From NCBI GenBank assembly GCA_024639145.1, contig JAHEIZ010000013.1:1-64000 (forward strand): 64,000 nucleotides of DNA, written 5' to 3'. Positions within the stretch are counted from its first letter, which is position 1. Each line of letters begins with the position of its first letter. The DNA is from Actinomycetes bacterium (GTDB lineage: Bacteria > Actinomycetota > Actinomycetes > S36-B12). The notes below the pieces were generated by a model, which searched no databases, was not told the origin of the DNA, and saw nothing but the letters and a program-made list of their open reading frames with translations. The translations under genes were made by a program, and so were the position numbers. Of this stretch, positions 57,756-64,000 are shown in pieces.

Positions 57756-58448
57756 TCAGGAGGAGTGGGGTCCGTGGTCGAGGCGCTCCCCCACGGCCGC
57801 ACGAACGGCAGCATCATCACGGGGCAGACCCAAAGACGCATAGGCCTCGATCAGCCGCTGCGGATCGTCATTCCAGGCTCCGTACTCGAGCACCACTGCC
57901 CTGCCCGGCCCGAGCATCCGGTTGAGGTCGGCGGCGGCCTGGATCAGCCACTCATTGGTCGTGGCGATCACGGTCTCGGCCGACTCATTGCCCGGCCACC
58001 AGCCGCTGCGGGCCGCCTCAGCCGCATCGCGAATGTTGAACACGTAGACGATGCCCGGCATCAGCTTGTTCAGGAAGAGCAGGTAGTCGAGCAGCAGGTC
58101 GTAATCGGGAAAATGACCGGGTTCGTAACGGACTTCCTTGAAGCCCACGATCTCGGTGTCCTTGGCCGGGCGCAGCACGGTGTCGACCACGTGGCGGCGA
58201 AGATCATCGATGACATCTGCCGGGCTCAGCTTCGCCGAGCCGTACCAAGGGTGATTGGGCTTGCCCGAGCCATGGCGATCGGCTGTCTCGGCAATCGATT
58301 GCACGTAATCGTGCAGCCCGCGGAAGGCGTTGTAGTTCTCACCACGCACCATCACGCCGGGCAGTGCGTTCAAGGTGGCCTGGATGGCGGTGCTGCCGGT
58401 GCGCCCATAGGTGACCACGGTGAGATACCGCAGGGGCTTGCGTCGCAT
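57756..58448 (-). CDS. Sulfotransferase-like protein inserted between clgR/DUF3046 and recA
   Basis: 230 residues. N-terminal VVTYGRTGSTAIQATLNALP resembles the 5'-phosphosulfate (PAPS) loop of sulfotransferases, and YVFNIRDAAEAARSGWW resembles the 3'-phosphate-binding motif. The central region (LLLDYLLFLNKLMPG) fits a sulfotransferase-3-like fold. Acceptor unknown. ATG 58448 is 6 bases from TAGGCT (58455-58460, minus strand), so leaderless. Not part of the conserved clgR-DUF3046-recA set, so probably an acquired gene. PAPS-independent homologues exist. Confidence 0.72.
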   Translation of the reverse strand: MRRKPLRYLTVVTYGRTGSTAIQATLNALPGVMVRGENYNAFRGLHDYVQSIAETADRHGSGKPNHPWYGSAKLSPADVIDDLRRHVVDTVLRPAKDTEIVGFKEVRYEPGHFPDYDLLLDYLLFLNKLMPGIVYVFNIRDAAEAARSGWWPGNESAETVIATTNEWLIQAAADLNRMLGPGRAVVLEYGAWNDDPQRLIEAYASLGLPRDDAAVRAAVGERLDHGPHSS

Positions 58449-58493
58449 GAATCGAGCCTAGCCGCGAAGGGTCGCTCACCCCGTGAGCGCGCG

Positions 58494-58685
58494 CTAGGTC
58501 AGAGTCGAGGGAACCTCGACGGTGTTGCACACCGCACGCCAGATCTCCTTGGTGTCGATGCCGGCGTCAATGGCTCCCTGAGCGCACACGCCGAGATCGG
58601 GGATGACGACATCACGGGCCCAGGAGTGGGCGTAACTGGGGCCGAGGACTTCTTCCATGCGCTCCCAGAAATCGGTCAGGCGCAC
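58494..58685 (-). CDS. DUF3046 family protein
   Basis: 63-residue protein. MRLTDFWERMEEVLGPSYAHSW and the ending EIWRAVCNTVEVP match DUF3046, found between clgR and recA in most actinobacteria (Rv2738c-like). It starts 2 bases after the clgR stop, so they are cotranscribed. Function unknown. Confidence 0.9.
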   Translation of the reverse strand: MRLTDFWERMEEVLGPSYAHSWARDVVIPDLGVCAQGAIDAGIDTKEIWRAVCNTVEVPSTLT

Positions 58686-58687
58686 AC

Positions 58688-58951
58688 TCAGACCATGAGG
58701 GTGGAGACCGGCACCGTCTCGGCCTCGGCGATGTGAGTGCTCACCGAGGACAGGACGTCAGACAGCGGAACCTCGAGGGCGTCGCAGATTGCCGCGAGCA
58801 ACTCGGATGAGGCTTCCTTCTGGCCGCGCTCGACTTCGGAGAGATACCCGAGCGAGACAGCCGCTGCGGCCGAGACATCACGCAGGGTGCGCCCTTGATC
58901 CTGCCGACGACGGCGAAGCTCATCGCCAATGACATGGCGTAAGACGATCAT
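58688..58951 (-). CDS. clgR: ClgR-type XRE-family transcriptional regulator
   Basis: 87-residue HTH protein. [24 protein letters not shown] with [20 protein letters not shown] is the ClgR pattern; in relatives it activates clp protease genes and is itself degraded by ClpP. The C-terminus is hydrophobic (VPVSTLMV), with a small-residue ending suitable for proteolytic turnover, which is inference. ATG 58951 has GGGAG 5 bases upstream; GTG 58957 overlaps the SD and is less likely. Confidence 0.9.
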   Translation of the reverse strand: MIVLRHVIGDELRRRRQDQGRTLRDVSAAAAVSLGYLSEVERGQKEASSELLAAICDALEVPLSDVLSSVSTHIAEAETVPVSTLMV

Positions 58952-59041
58952 GGTCACTCCCTTCTCTTCCTGCTTACCCTAACGCGCGTGGCCGACTTCG
59001 CATTCCCGACGGCGAAAAGATGACCGATGCTTACCCGACCC

Positions 59042-59515
59042 TTACGCGGGTGCGCCGGTGACGCAGGCAGTCGCAAGGTCGAGCGCCGCCCGAGTGGCCC
59101 CGGCCCTCACGGCAGCGCGATCACCCGGGAGGTCGAGATGCTGAGCGGTAGTACGCCCACTTGCGCGCTCGTGAACCGCAATCCAGACGCTGCCCGCTGC
59201 CTGCCCGTCGAGGGGATCTGGCCCGGCAACACCGGTCGTGGAGATGCCCAGTTCAGCATGGAGGACCCGGCACGCGTGCCGAGCGAGTTCGCGGGCGACC
59301 TGCTCGCTGACCACGTGCTCAAGATCCGCGGGACTCAGACCGAGCACGCTGCCCTTGACATCGGTCGCGTAGGCGACGACTCCCCCACGGAATATCGCGG
59401 AACAGCCAGGCACCTCAGCGATCGTTGCGGCCACGAGTCCCGCGGTCAGGGATTCAGCCGTGGCAATCGTGATACCGCGTGCGATGCAGGCTTCTACGAG
59501 AGCGGCAGCAGTCAT
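59042..59515 (-). CDS. pncC: CinA C-terminal domain protein (nicotinamide-nucleotide amidohydrolase PncC)
   Basis: 157 residues, the stand-alone CinA_C domain: TIATAESLTAGLVAATIAEVPG, FRGGVVAYATDVKGSVLGL, ISTTGVAGPDPLDGQAAGSVW. Relatives deamidate nicotinamide mononucleotide. The N-terminal MoCF domain of full CinA is absent, as usual in actinobacteria. ATG 59515 overlaps the pgsA stop (ATGA) in a rimO-pgsA-cinA operon. Confidence 0.92.
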   Translation of the reverse strand: MTAAALVEACIARGITIATAESLTAGLVAATIAEVPGCSAIFRGGVVAYATDVKGSVLGLSPADLEHVVSEQVARELARHACRVLHAELGISTTGVAGPDPLDGQAAGSVWIAVHERASGRTTAQHLDLPGDRAAVRAGATRAALDLATACVTGAPA

Positions 59516-60135
59516 CGCACGACTCCGTCAGCCGACGCACTTCCGCTCGGCTGACGACGCAGGCGAAGTGCGTGACGCACGTAGTCGAGCCCGGTGAATA
59601 TTGTCAGCACGACGGCAATGCCCATCGCTACCTGCGACAGCGGCACCCACCAGCTCAGTGACGGCAAGTCGACGAGATACATCGTGATTGCAACTGTCTG
59701 CGCAAGGGTCTTGGCCTTGCCGCCACGGCTGGCGGGAATGACGCCATGACGAATGACCCACACGCGAAGAGCGGTGACGCCAAGCTCCCGCGCCAAGATG
59801 ACAATCGTGATCCACCAGGCGAGATCACCCATAATCGACAGTGAAATGAGCGCGACTCCGGTCAGTGCCTTGTCGGCGATCGGGTCGGCGATCTTTCCGA
59901 AGGTCGTGACCTGCCCGCGCCTGCGGGCTATCGCGCCATCGAGCAGATCAGTGATAGACGCGAGCACGAACACGAGCGCTGCGAGATCACGCAGGCCACC
60001 GCGCTCGCCATCGTCAGCGAAGAGCAACCAGGCCATGAGGGGAACACAGAGCACTCGGAATGCGGTCAGCGCATTCGGGATGTTCAGGATGCGGGTGCCG
60101 CCTACGCGATCACCGGCATGGTCGAGCTGGCTCAC
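59512..60135 (-). CDS. pgsA: CDP-diacylglycerol-glycerol-3-phosphate phosphatidyltransferase-like protein
   Basis: 207-residue membrane protein of the CDP-alcohol phosphatidyltransferase family. The catalytic motif is complete: [12 protein letters not shown] followed by [11 protein letters not shown] (DxxDGxxAR...GxxxDxxxD). Several transmembrane segments. GTG 60135 overlaps the rimO stop (GTGA) and has a GGAG SD; the longer frame to 60183 is inside rimO. Glycerol-3-phosphate as acceptor is inferred from position next to clgR/cinA. Confidence 0.9.
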   Translation of the reverse strand: MSQLDHAGDRVGGTRILNIPNALTAFRVLCVPLMAWLLFADDGERGGLRDLAALVFVLASITDLLDGAIARRRGQVTTFGKIADPIADKALTGVALISLSIMGDLAWWITIVILARELGVTALRVWVIRHGVIPASRGGKAKTLAQTVAITMYLVDLPSLSWWVPLSQVAMGIAVVLTIFTGLDYVRHALRLRRQPSGSASADGVVR

Positions 60136-61565
60136 GCGCACTCCGCGACGAGGTCGACGCCGTCGGTGCCGACAACCTCGCACTCGAGCACATCGCCGAT
60201 CGCAACCTCGCGGTCACCGATGAATACGAGCGTGCCTGCATCATCGGGGCCCTGATGACCGGATCGGCCGACGGCAATGCGGTCGCCCTCGTCATTGCTC
60301 TCGAGCGCTTCAATGAGAACTCGCACACTCGTGCCGATGCGATCCTCGGCGCGCTGGAGCATGATCTCTTCGGCCAATGCCGTGATCTCCTCCACGCGGG
60401 CGCGGATGACGTCGTCGTCGATCTTGCCCTCGAGAGTGGCGGCCTCGGTGCCGTCTTCGTCGCTGTAGCCGAAGACACCCACGGCATCCATGCGAGCGCG
60501 CTCGATGAAGTCCAGCAGATCGGCAAACTCCTCGTCAGTCTCGCCGGGGAAGCCGACGATCACGTTGCTACGAATACCGGCTTCGGGCGACAGCGTGCGA
60601 ATCTGGTCGATCAGGGAGAGGAATTCCTCAGTACCGCCGAATCGGCGCATGCGACGCAGCACGGTCGGGCTGGAGTGCTGGAAGGAGAGATCGAAGTACG
60701 GGGCAACGATCGGAGTCTTAGCGATTGCGGCGAGCAGGCCCGGGCGCACCTCGGCAGGCTGCAGGTAGGCCACGCGAATGCGGTCGATCCCCTCGACTGC
60801 CCCGATCTCGCCGAGGAAGGTCTCGAGCAGGCGCAGGTCGCCGAGATCCTTGCCGTAGGAGGTCGAGTTCTCGCTGACGAGCACGACTTCACGCACGCCC
60901 TCGCCGGCAAGCCAGATGATCTCGGCCATGACATCGGCCGGTGGGCGCGAGACGAATGAGCCGCGGAAGGACGGGATGGCGCAGAAGGCGCAGCGGCGAT
61001 CGCAGCCGGAGGCCAGCTTCACCGGGGCAACCGGGCTGCCATCGAGTCGACGACGAAGTACCGGCGGCGCCCAGGCGGTGTCGACCTCGGGCATCTGCGC
61101 GTGACCGGGAATCGATGCCGACGCAGCATCGCGATCCACGGGCGAGATGGGCAGCAGATGACGACGATCCTTCGGGGCATGAGGCACATGCGCGGTGCCG
61201 CCGACGATCGAGCGCAGGCGCTCGGCGATATCGGGGTAGTCATCGAAGCCGAGCACGGCATCTGCTTCAGGAAGTGACTCGGCGAGCTCGGCTCCGTAAC
61301 GCTCCGACAGACAGCCGACTGCGACAACTGTCTGCGGGCCGGTGCCGAGCCCCTTCAGGTCAGCGGCGGCGAGAACAGCATCGATGGAGTCCTTCTTGGC
61401 GACCTCGACGAAGCCGCAAGTGTTCACGAGCACCGCGCTCGCCTCAGCCGGATCCTCGACAATGGTCCAGCCGGCAGCGGCGAGACGACCGGCAAGTTCC
61501 TCGGAATCGACCTCATTGCGGGCACAGCCCAAGGTGACCAGGGCAACGGTGTCAGGTGTGCTCAC
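60132..61565 (-). CDS. rimO: Ribosomal protein uS12 methylthiotransferase
   Basis: 477-residue radical-SAM enzyme that methylthiolates Asp of ribosomal protein S12. N-terminal [16 protein letters not shown] (the RimO-specific ARNxVDSE), second cysteines VNTCGF and [11 protein letters not shown], radical-SAM [17 protein letters not shown], and a C-terminal TRAM domain. GTG 61565 lies 6 bases from TAGGCT (61572-61577, minus strand), a leaderless start and first gene of rimO-pgsA-cinA. Confidence 0.96.
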   Translation of the reverse strand: MSTPDTVALVTLGCARNEVDSEELAGRLAAAGWTIVEDPAEASAVLVNTCGFVEVAKKDSIDAVLAAADLKGLGTGPQTVVAVGCLSERYGAELAESLPEADAVLGFDDYPDIAERLRSIVGGTAHVPHAPKDRRHLLPISPVDRDAASASIPGHAQMPEVDTAWAPPVLRRRLDGSPVAPVKLASGCDRRCAFCAIPSFRGSFVSRPPADVMAEIIWLAGEGVREVVLVSENSTSYGKDLGDLRLLETFLGEIGAVEGIDRIRVAYLQPAEVRPGLLAAIAKTPIVAPYFDLSFQHSSPTVLRRMRRFGGTEEFLSLIDQIRTLSPEAGIRSNVIVGFPGETDEEFADLLDFIERARMDAVGVFGYSDEDGTEAATLEGKIDDDVIRARVEEITALAEEIMLQRAEDRIGTSVRVLIEALESNDEGDRIAVGRSGHQGPDDAGTLVFIGDREVAIGDVLECEVVGTDGVDLVAECA

Positions 61566-61599
61566 GCCCCCAGCCTACGCAGGGGCGGTGACAGCACCC

Positions 61600-61875
61600 T
61601 CAGTAGTCGAGCTCAGGTGACTGGGAGTCGAAGTACTCGGCGATCTCATCAGGATCGAGGCCGATGATCGGTGCCATCATCCGCAGTTGGCCCCGCGCAT
61701 AGACGGCACCGCCGCACAGGCTGAAGTCATCGGCTTCCATCGCCTCGATGATCGTGGCCCGCATGCGGGTGGCCGAAGCCACATCGGCAACCGAGAGTCC
61801 GGCAGTCTCGCGAGCGGCGCGCAGGCGGGGACCCACGGTCATCTGCCACCACCCCGATCGCGTCGCCTCGAGCAT
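61600..61875 (-). CDS. Short RodZ-like helix-turn-helix protein
   Basis: 91 residues consisting only of the HTH_25 domain of RodZ-like proteins: LRAARETAGLSVADVASAT, RATIIEAMEADDFSLCGG, VYARGQLRMMAPIIGLDP. Homologues between ftsK and rimO in other actinobacteria usually continue into a transmembrane helix and a DUF4115 domain; here a stop follows DSQSPELDY and only 34 bases remain before rimO. Start may be ATG 61875 or ATG 61842; the conserved part begins after the second. Confidence 0.78.
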   Translation of the reverse strand: MLEATRSGWWQMTVGPRLRAARETAGLSVADVASATRMRATIIEAMEADDFSLCGGAVYARGQLRMMAPIIGLDPDEIAEYFDSQSPELDY

Positions 61876-61924
61876 TCGATGTCGATAAGGCTAGCGGCGT
61901 ACGTGCAAGACGGCAGGGGGTTTT

Positions 61925-61962
61925 CGTCCCGAAGTTACGGGACGTCGTGAACGTCGTTCACG
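61925..61962. repeat. Two adjacent inverted repeats between ftsK and the HTH gene
   Basis: CGTCCCG-AAGTTA-CGGGACG (61925-61944) is a perfect 7-bp stem. CGTGAACG-T-CGTTCACG (61946-61962) is a perfect 17-bp odd palindrome directly beside it. The first may be the ftsK terminator; the second looks like a protein operator upstream of the HTH gene. Confidence 0.6.
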
Positions 61963-61976
61963 TGTGGAATCTCTGT

Positions 61977-64000
61977 CTATTCCTCGCCGCGGATCAACGC
62001 GATAACGGACGGCAGCTCCTCGGGAGTCACCAGCACATCGCGTGCCTTGGATCCCTCGCTCGGGCCGACGACGCCGCGTGACTCCATGAGATCCATCAGA
62101 CGACCCGCCTTCGCGAAACCGACACGCAGCTTGCGCTGGAGCATTGAAGTCGAGCCGAACTGGGTGGAGACCACGAGCTCGACGGCCTGCAGCAGCACAT
62201 CGAGGTCATCGCCGATGTCAGCGTCGATTTCCTTATTGCTGGTTGGTGCTGCCGTGACCTCGTCGATGAACTGGGTCTCCATCTGAGACTTCGCATGAGC
62301 GACGACGGCGCGGATCTCGTTCTCGGAGACGAAGGCACCCTGGATGCGCAAGGACTTGTTAGCACCCATCGGCAGGAACAGTCCGTCGCCCTGACCGACG
62401 AGCTTCTCAGCGCCAGGCTGATCGAGGATGACACGACTGTCGGCCAGGCTCGAGGTAGCGAATGCAAGACGACTCGGCACATTGGCCTTGATCAGGCCGG
62501 TAACAACATCGACGCTGGGTCGCTGGGTGGCCAGCACGAGGTGAATGCCGGCGGCACGTGCGAGCTGAGTAATGCGCACGATGGAATCCTCGACATCGCG
62601 AGGGGCAACCATCATGAGATCGGCAAGCTCGTCGACGATGACAAGCAGGTACGGATACGGCTCGAGAACGCGCTCACTGCCCGGCAGTGGCGTGACCTTG
62701 CCCGAGCGCACGGCCTTGTTGAAGTCATCGATGTGGCGGAAGCCGAAGTGAGCGAGATCGTCGTAACGACGGTCCATCTCCTTGACGACCCATGCGAGTG
62801 CGTCTGCGGCCTTCTTCGGGTTCGTGATGATCGGCGTGATCAAATGCGGAACGCCTTCGTAGGCCGTGAGCTCCACGCGCTTGGGATCGACCAGGATCAT
62901 GCGAACTTCCTGCGGGGTCGCGCGCATCAGGATCGAGGTGATTAGCGAGTTAATGCAGCTGGACTTACCCGCGCCGGTAGCACCCGCCACGAGGATGTGA
63001 GGCATCTTGGCGAGGTTAGCAACGATGAATCCGCCCTCGACGTCCTTGCCCAGTGCCACCACCATCGGATGCTGCTCGGAGACAGCGGCCTTACTGCGCA
63101 GCACATCACCGAGGGCGACGAGCTCGCGGTCGGTATTCGGGATCTCGATGCCGATGGCCTTCTTGCCCGGGATAGGGCTCAGGATGCGCACGTCAGCACT
63201 GGCCACGGCGTAGGCAATGTTCTTGCTCAGGGCCGTGACGCGCTCGACCTTGACGCTCGGGCCGAGCTCGATCTCATAGCGCGTGACTGTCGGGCCGCGC
63301 ATGAATCCGGTGACGGTCGCGTCAATGCCGAACTGCTCCATCACCTCGGTCAGTGCGGTGACGACCTGATCGTTGACCTTCGTCGCAGTCTTGTGCGCTG
63401 GGCCCTGCTTGAGCATTCCCATGTCAGGCAGGGTGAAGACAACATTGCCTGAGAGCGGCAGCTGCTTGGGCTTGGGTGCCGGCGCCGAGGACGGCTTGGC
63501 GATCGCGACAGTCGCGTGACGAGCACTGTGACCCTCGATGGCCACGGTGTGCGCGACATCGGATGTCGGCTCCGCAGGAGTGACACCGGCCATGAGGATG
63601 GCCGCCGGGCGCTCCTCGTCTTCGTCTGCGATCGGGGTGATGAAGGGCTCATCGCCAGCGAGCTCGCCCAGTGAAGCGGCGATGTCCTCGTCGCCATCGA
63701 ATTCCTCGATGCTCTCGCGGCCGCCGCTCCCGTGGCGCAGCCAGGTGAACAGTGCGGCACCTCCTTCGCGCAATGAGGCGAATGACGTTCCGGTGAGCAC
63801 GAGCAGGCCGAAGCCGAGGAGCACGAGAAGAAGCAATCCGGTGAAGATCGGGCCGATTGCCGACGACACGGGTGCGGTGGCGATCCAGCCGATGACCCCG
63901 CCGGCGCTATCCATGGCGAAAGCGCCGTCACTCGGAGTCGGAATTCCGCAGATCACGTGCCACAGGCCCAGCACGGCGATAACGGTCATGGTGCCGCCGA
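61977..64000 (-). CDS. ftsK: DNA translocase FtsK (5' end beyond window)
   Basis: Pumps chromosomal DNA through the division septum and coordinates dimer resolution. About 674 residues are visible and the frame stays open to the right edge, so the first membrane segments are missing. Seen: part of the N-terminal TM region ([23 protein letters not shown]), a short acidic linker, beta domain ([20 protein letters not shown]), alpha motor with Walker [18 protein letters not shown] and Walker [17 protein letters not shown], and the DNA-reading gamma domain ([20 protein letters not shown]). The ATG at 63989 is probably internal. Confidence 0.96.
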   Translation of the reverse strand, partial: GGTMTVIAVLGLWHVICGIPTPSDGAFAMDSAGGVIGWIATAPVSSAIGPIFTGLLLLVLLGFGLLVLTGTSFASLREGGAALFTWLRHGSGGRESIEEFDGDEDIAASLGELAGDEPFITPIADEDEERPAAILMAGVTPAEPTSDVAHTVAIEGHSARHATVAIAKPSSAPAPKPKQLPLSGNVVFTLPDMGMLKQGPAHKTATKVNDQVVTALTEVMEQFGIDATVTGFMRGPTVTRYEIELGPSVKVERVTALSKNIAYAVASADVRILSPIPGKKAIGIEIPNTDRELVALGDVLRSKAAVSEQHPMVVALGKDVEGGFIVANLAKMPHILVAGATGAGKSSCINSLITSILMRATPQEVRMILVDPKRVELTAYEGVPHLITPIITNPKKAADALAWVVKEMDRRYDDLAHFGFRHIDDFNKAVRSGKVTPLPGSERVLEPYPYLLVIVDELADLMMVAPRDVEDSIVRITQLARAAGIHLVLATQRPSVDVVTGLIKANVPSRLAFATSSLADSRVILDQPGAEKLVGQGDGLFLPMGANKSLRIQGAFVSENEIRAVVAHAKSQMETQFIDEVTAAPTSNKEIDADIGDDLDVLLQAVELVVSTQFGSTSMLQRKLRVGFAKAGRLMDLMESRGVVGPSEGSKARDVLVTPEELPSVIALIRGEE

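Overview
The window is a GC-rich, densely coded chromosomal segment from an actinobacterium (Actinomycetota). The evidence is gene content and order: an actinobacterial HrdB/SigA-type sigma factor with a Lys/Ala-rich N-terminus, DUF3046, DUF3071/SepH, DUF3093, DUF3159, DUF3710, DUF4192, DUF4193, DUF5998 and DUF7455 proteins, a ClgR-type regulator, a SAM-IV riboswitch, and SOS boxes of the TCGAAC-N4-GTTCGA type. From memory, the order follows the region of Mycobacterium tuberculosis from about Rv2689c to Rv2748c and the hrdB-parE-parC and recA-nrdRJ-lexA regions of Streptomyces. Species cannot be named. I see no rRNA, tRNA, insertion sequence, prophage or CRISPR array, and no gene-free stretch longer than 300 bases.

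Layout. 1-13.6 kb: 5' part of aconitase; an RNA methyltransferase and a KimA-like permease divergent from two TrkA-type RCK proteins; a tightly overlapping operon (thioesterase, dut, DUF3710, OB-fold, DUF3159); small DUF genes; gamma carbonic anhydrase and an MFS exporter; a SepH homologue without its usual N-terminus; a phosphodiesterase and DUF5998. 13.7-24.8 kb: topoisomerase IV (parC, parE) around a small redox/carbonate group (Suc_Fer-like protein, FprA-like reductase, beta carbonic anhydrase); DUF7455; a methylmalonyl-CoA-decarboxylase-like crotonase; hrdB; a secreted PKD-like protein. 24.9-38.6 kb: metY-metX under a SAM-IV riboswitch; DUF4192; two membrane proteins; 3-methyladenine glycosylase; RmuC; pyruvate phosphate dikinase; SMP-30; a short unknown; a nitroreductase.

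38.7-64 kb is a DNA-replication, repair and RNA-modification block: nrdR-nrdJ (class II ribonucleotide reductase), a LysM protein divergent from lexA with three SOS boxes between, dinG, hflX, dapF, a glycosyltransferase, a PIG-L deacetylase, miaB-miaA, MFS and MMPL transporters, recA-recX with an SOS box, a sulfotransferase-like insertion, DUF3046, clgR, rimO-pgsA-cinA, a short RodZ-like HTH protein and ftsK (5' end outside the window).

Recurrent theme: about twenty genes have a TANNNT-like -10 hexamer exactly 6-7 bases before the start codon and no Shine-Dalgarno sequence, so leaderless transcription appears to be the main mode for operon-first genes, while internal genes start by GTGA/ATGA overlap or with an SD. 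The most notable non-coding structures are the SAM-IV element, a helically phased CTGTGG array upstream of nrdRJ, a 36-bp minisatellite inside hrdB, and a perfect 16-bp hairpin at the recA-recX junction.
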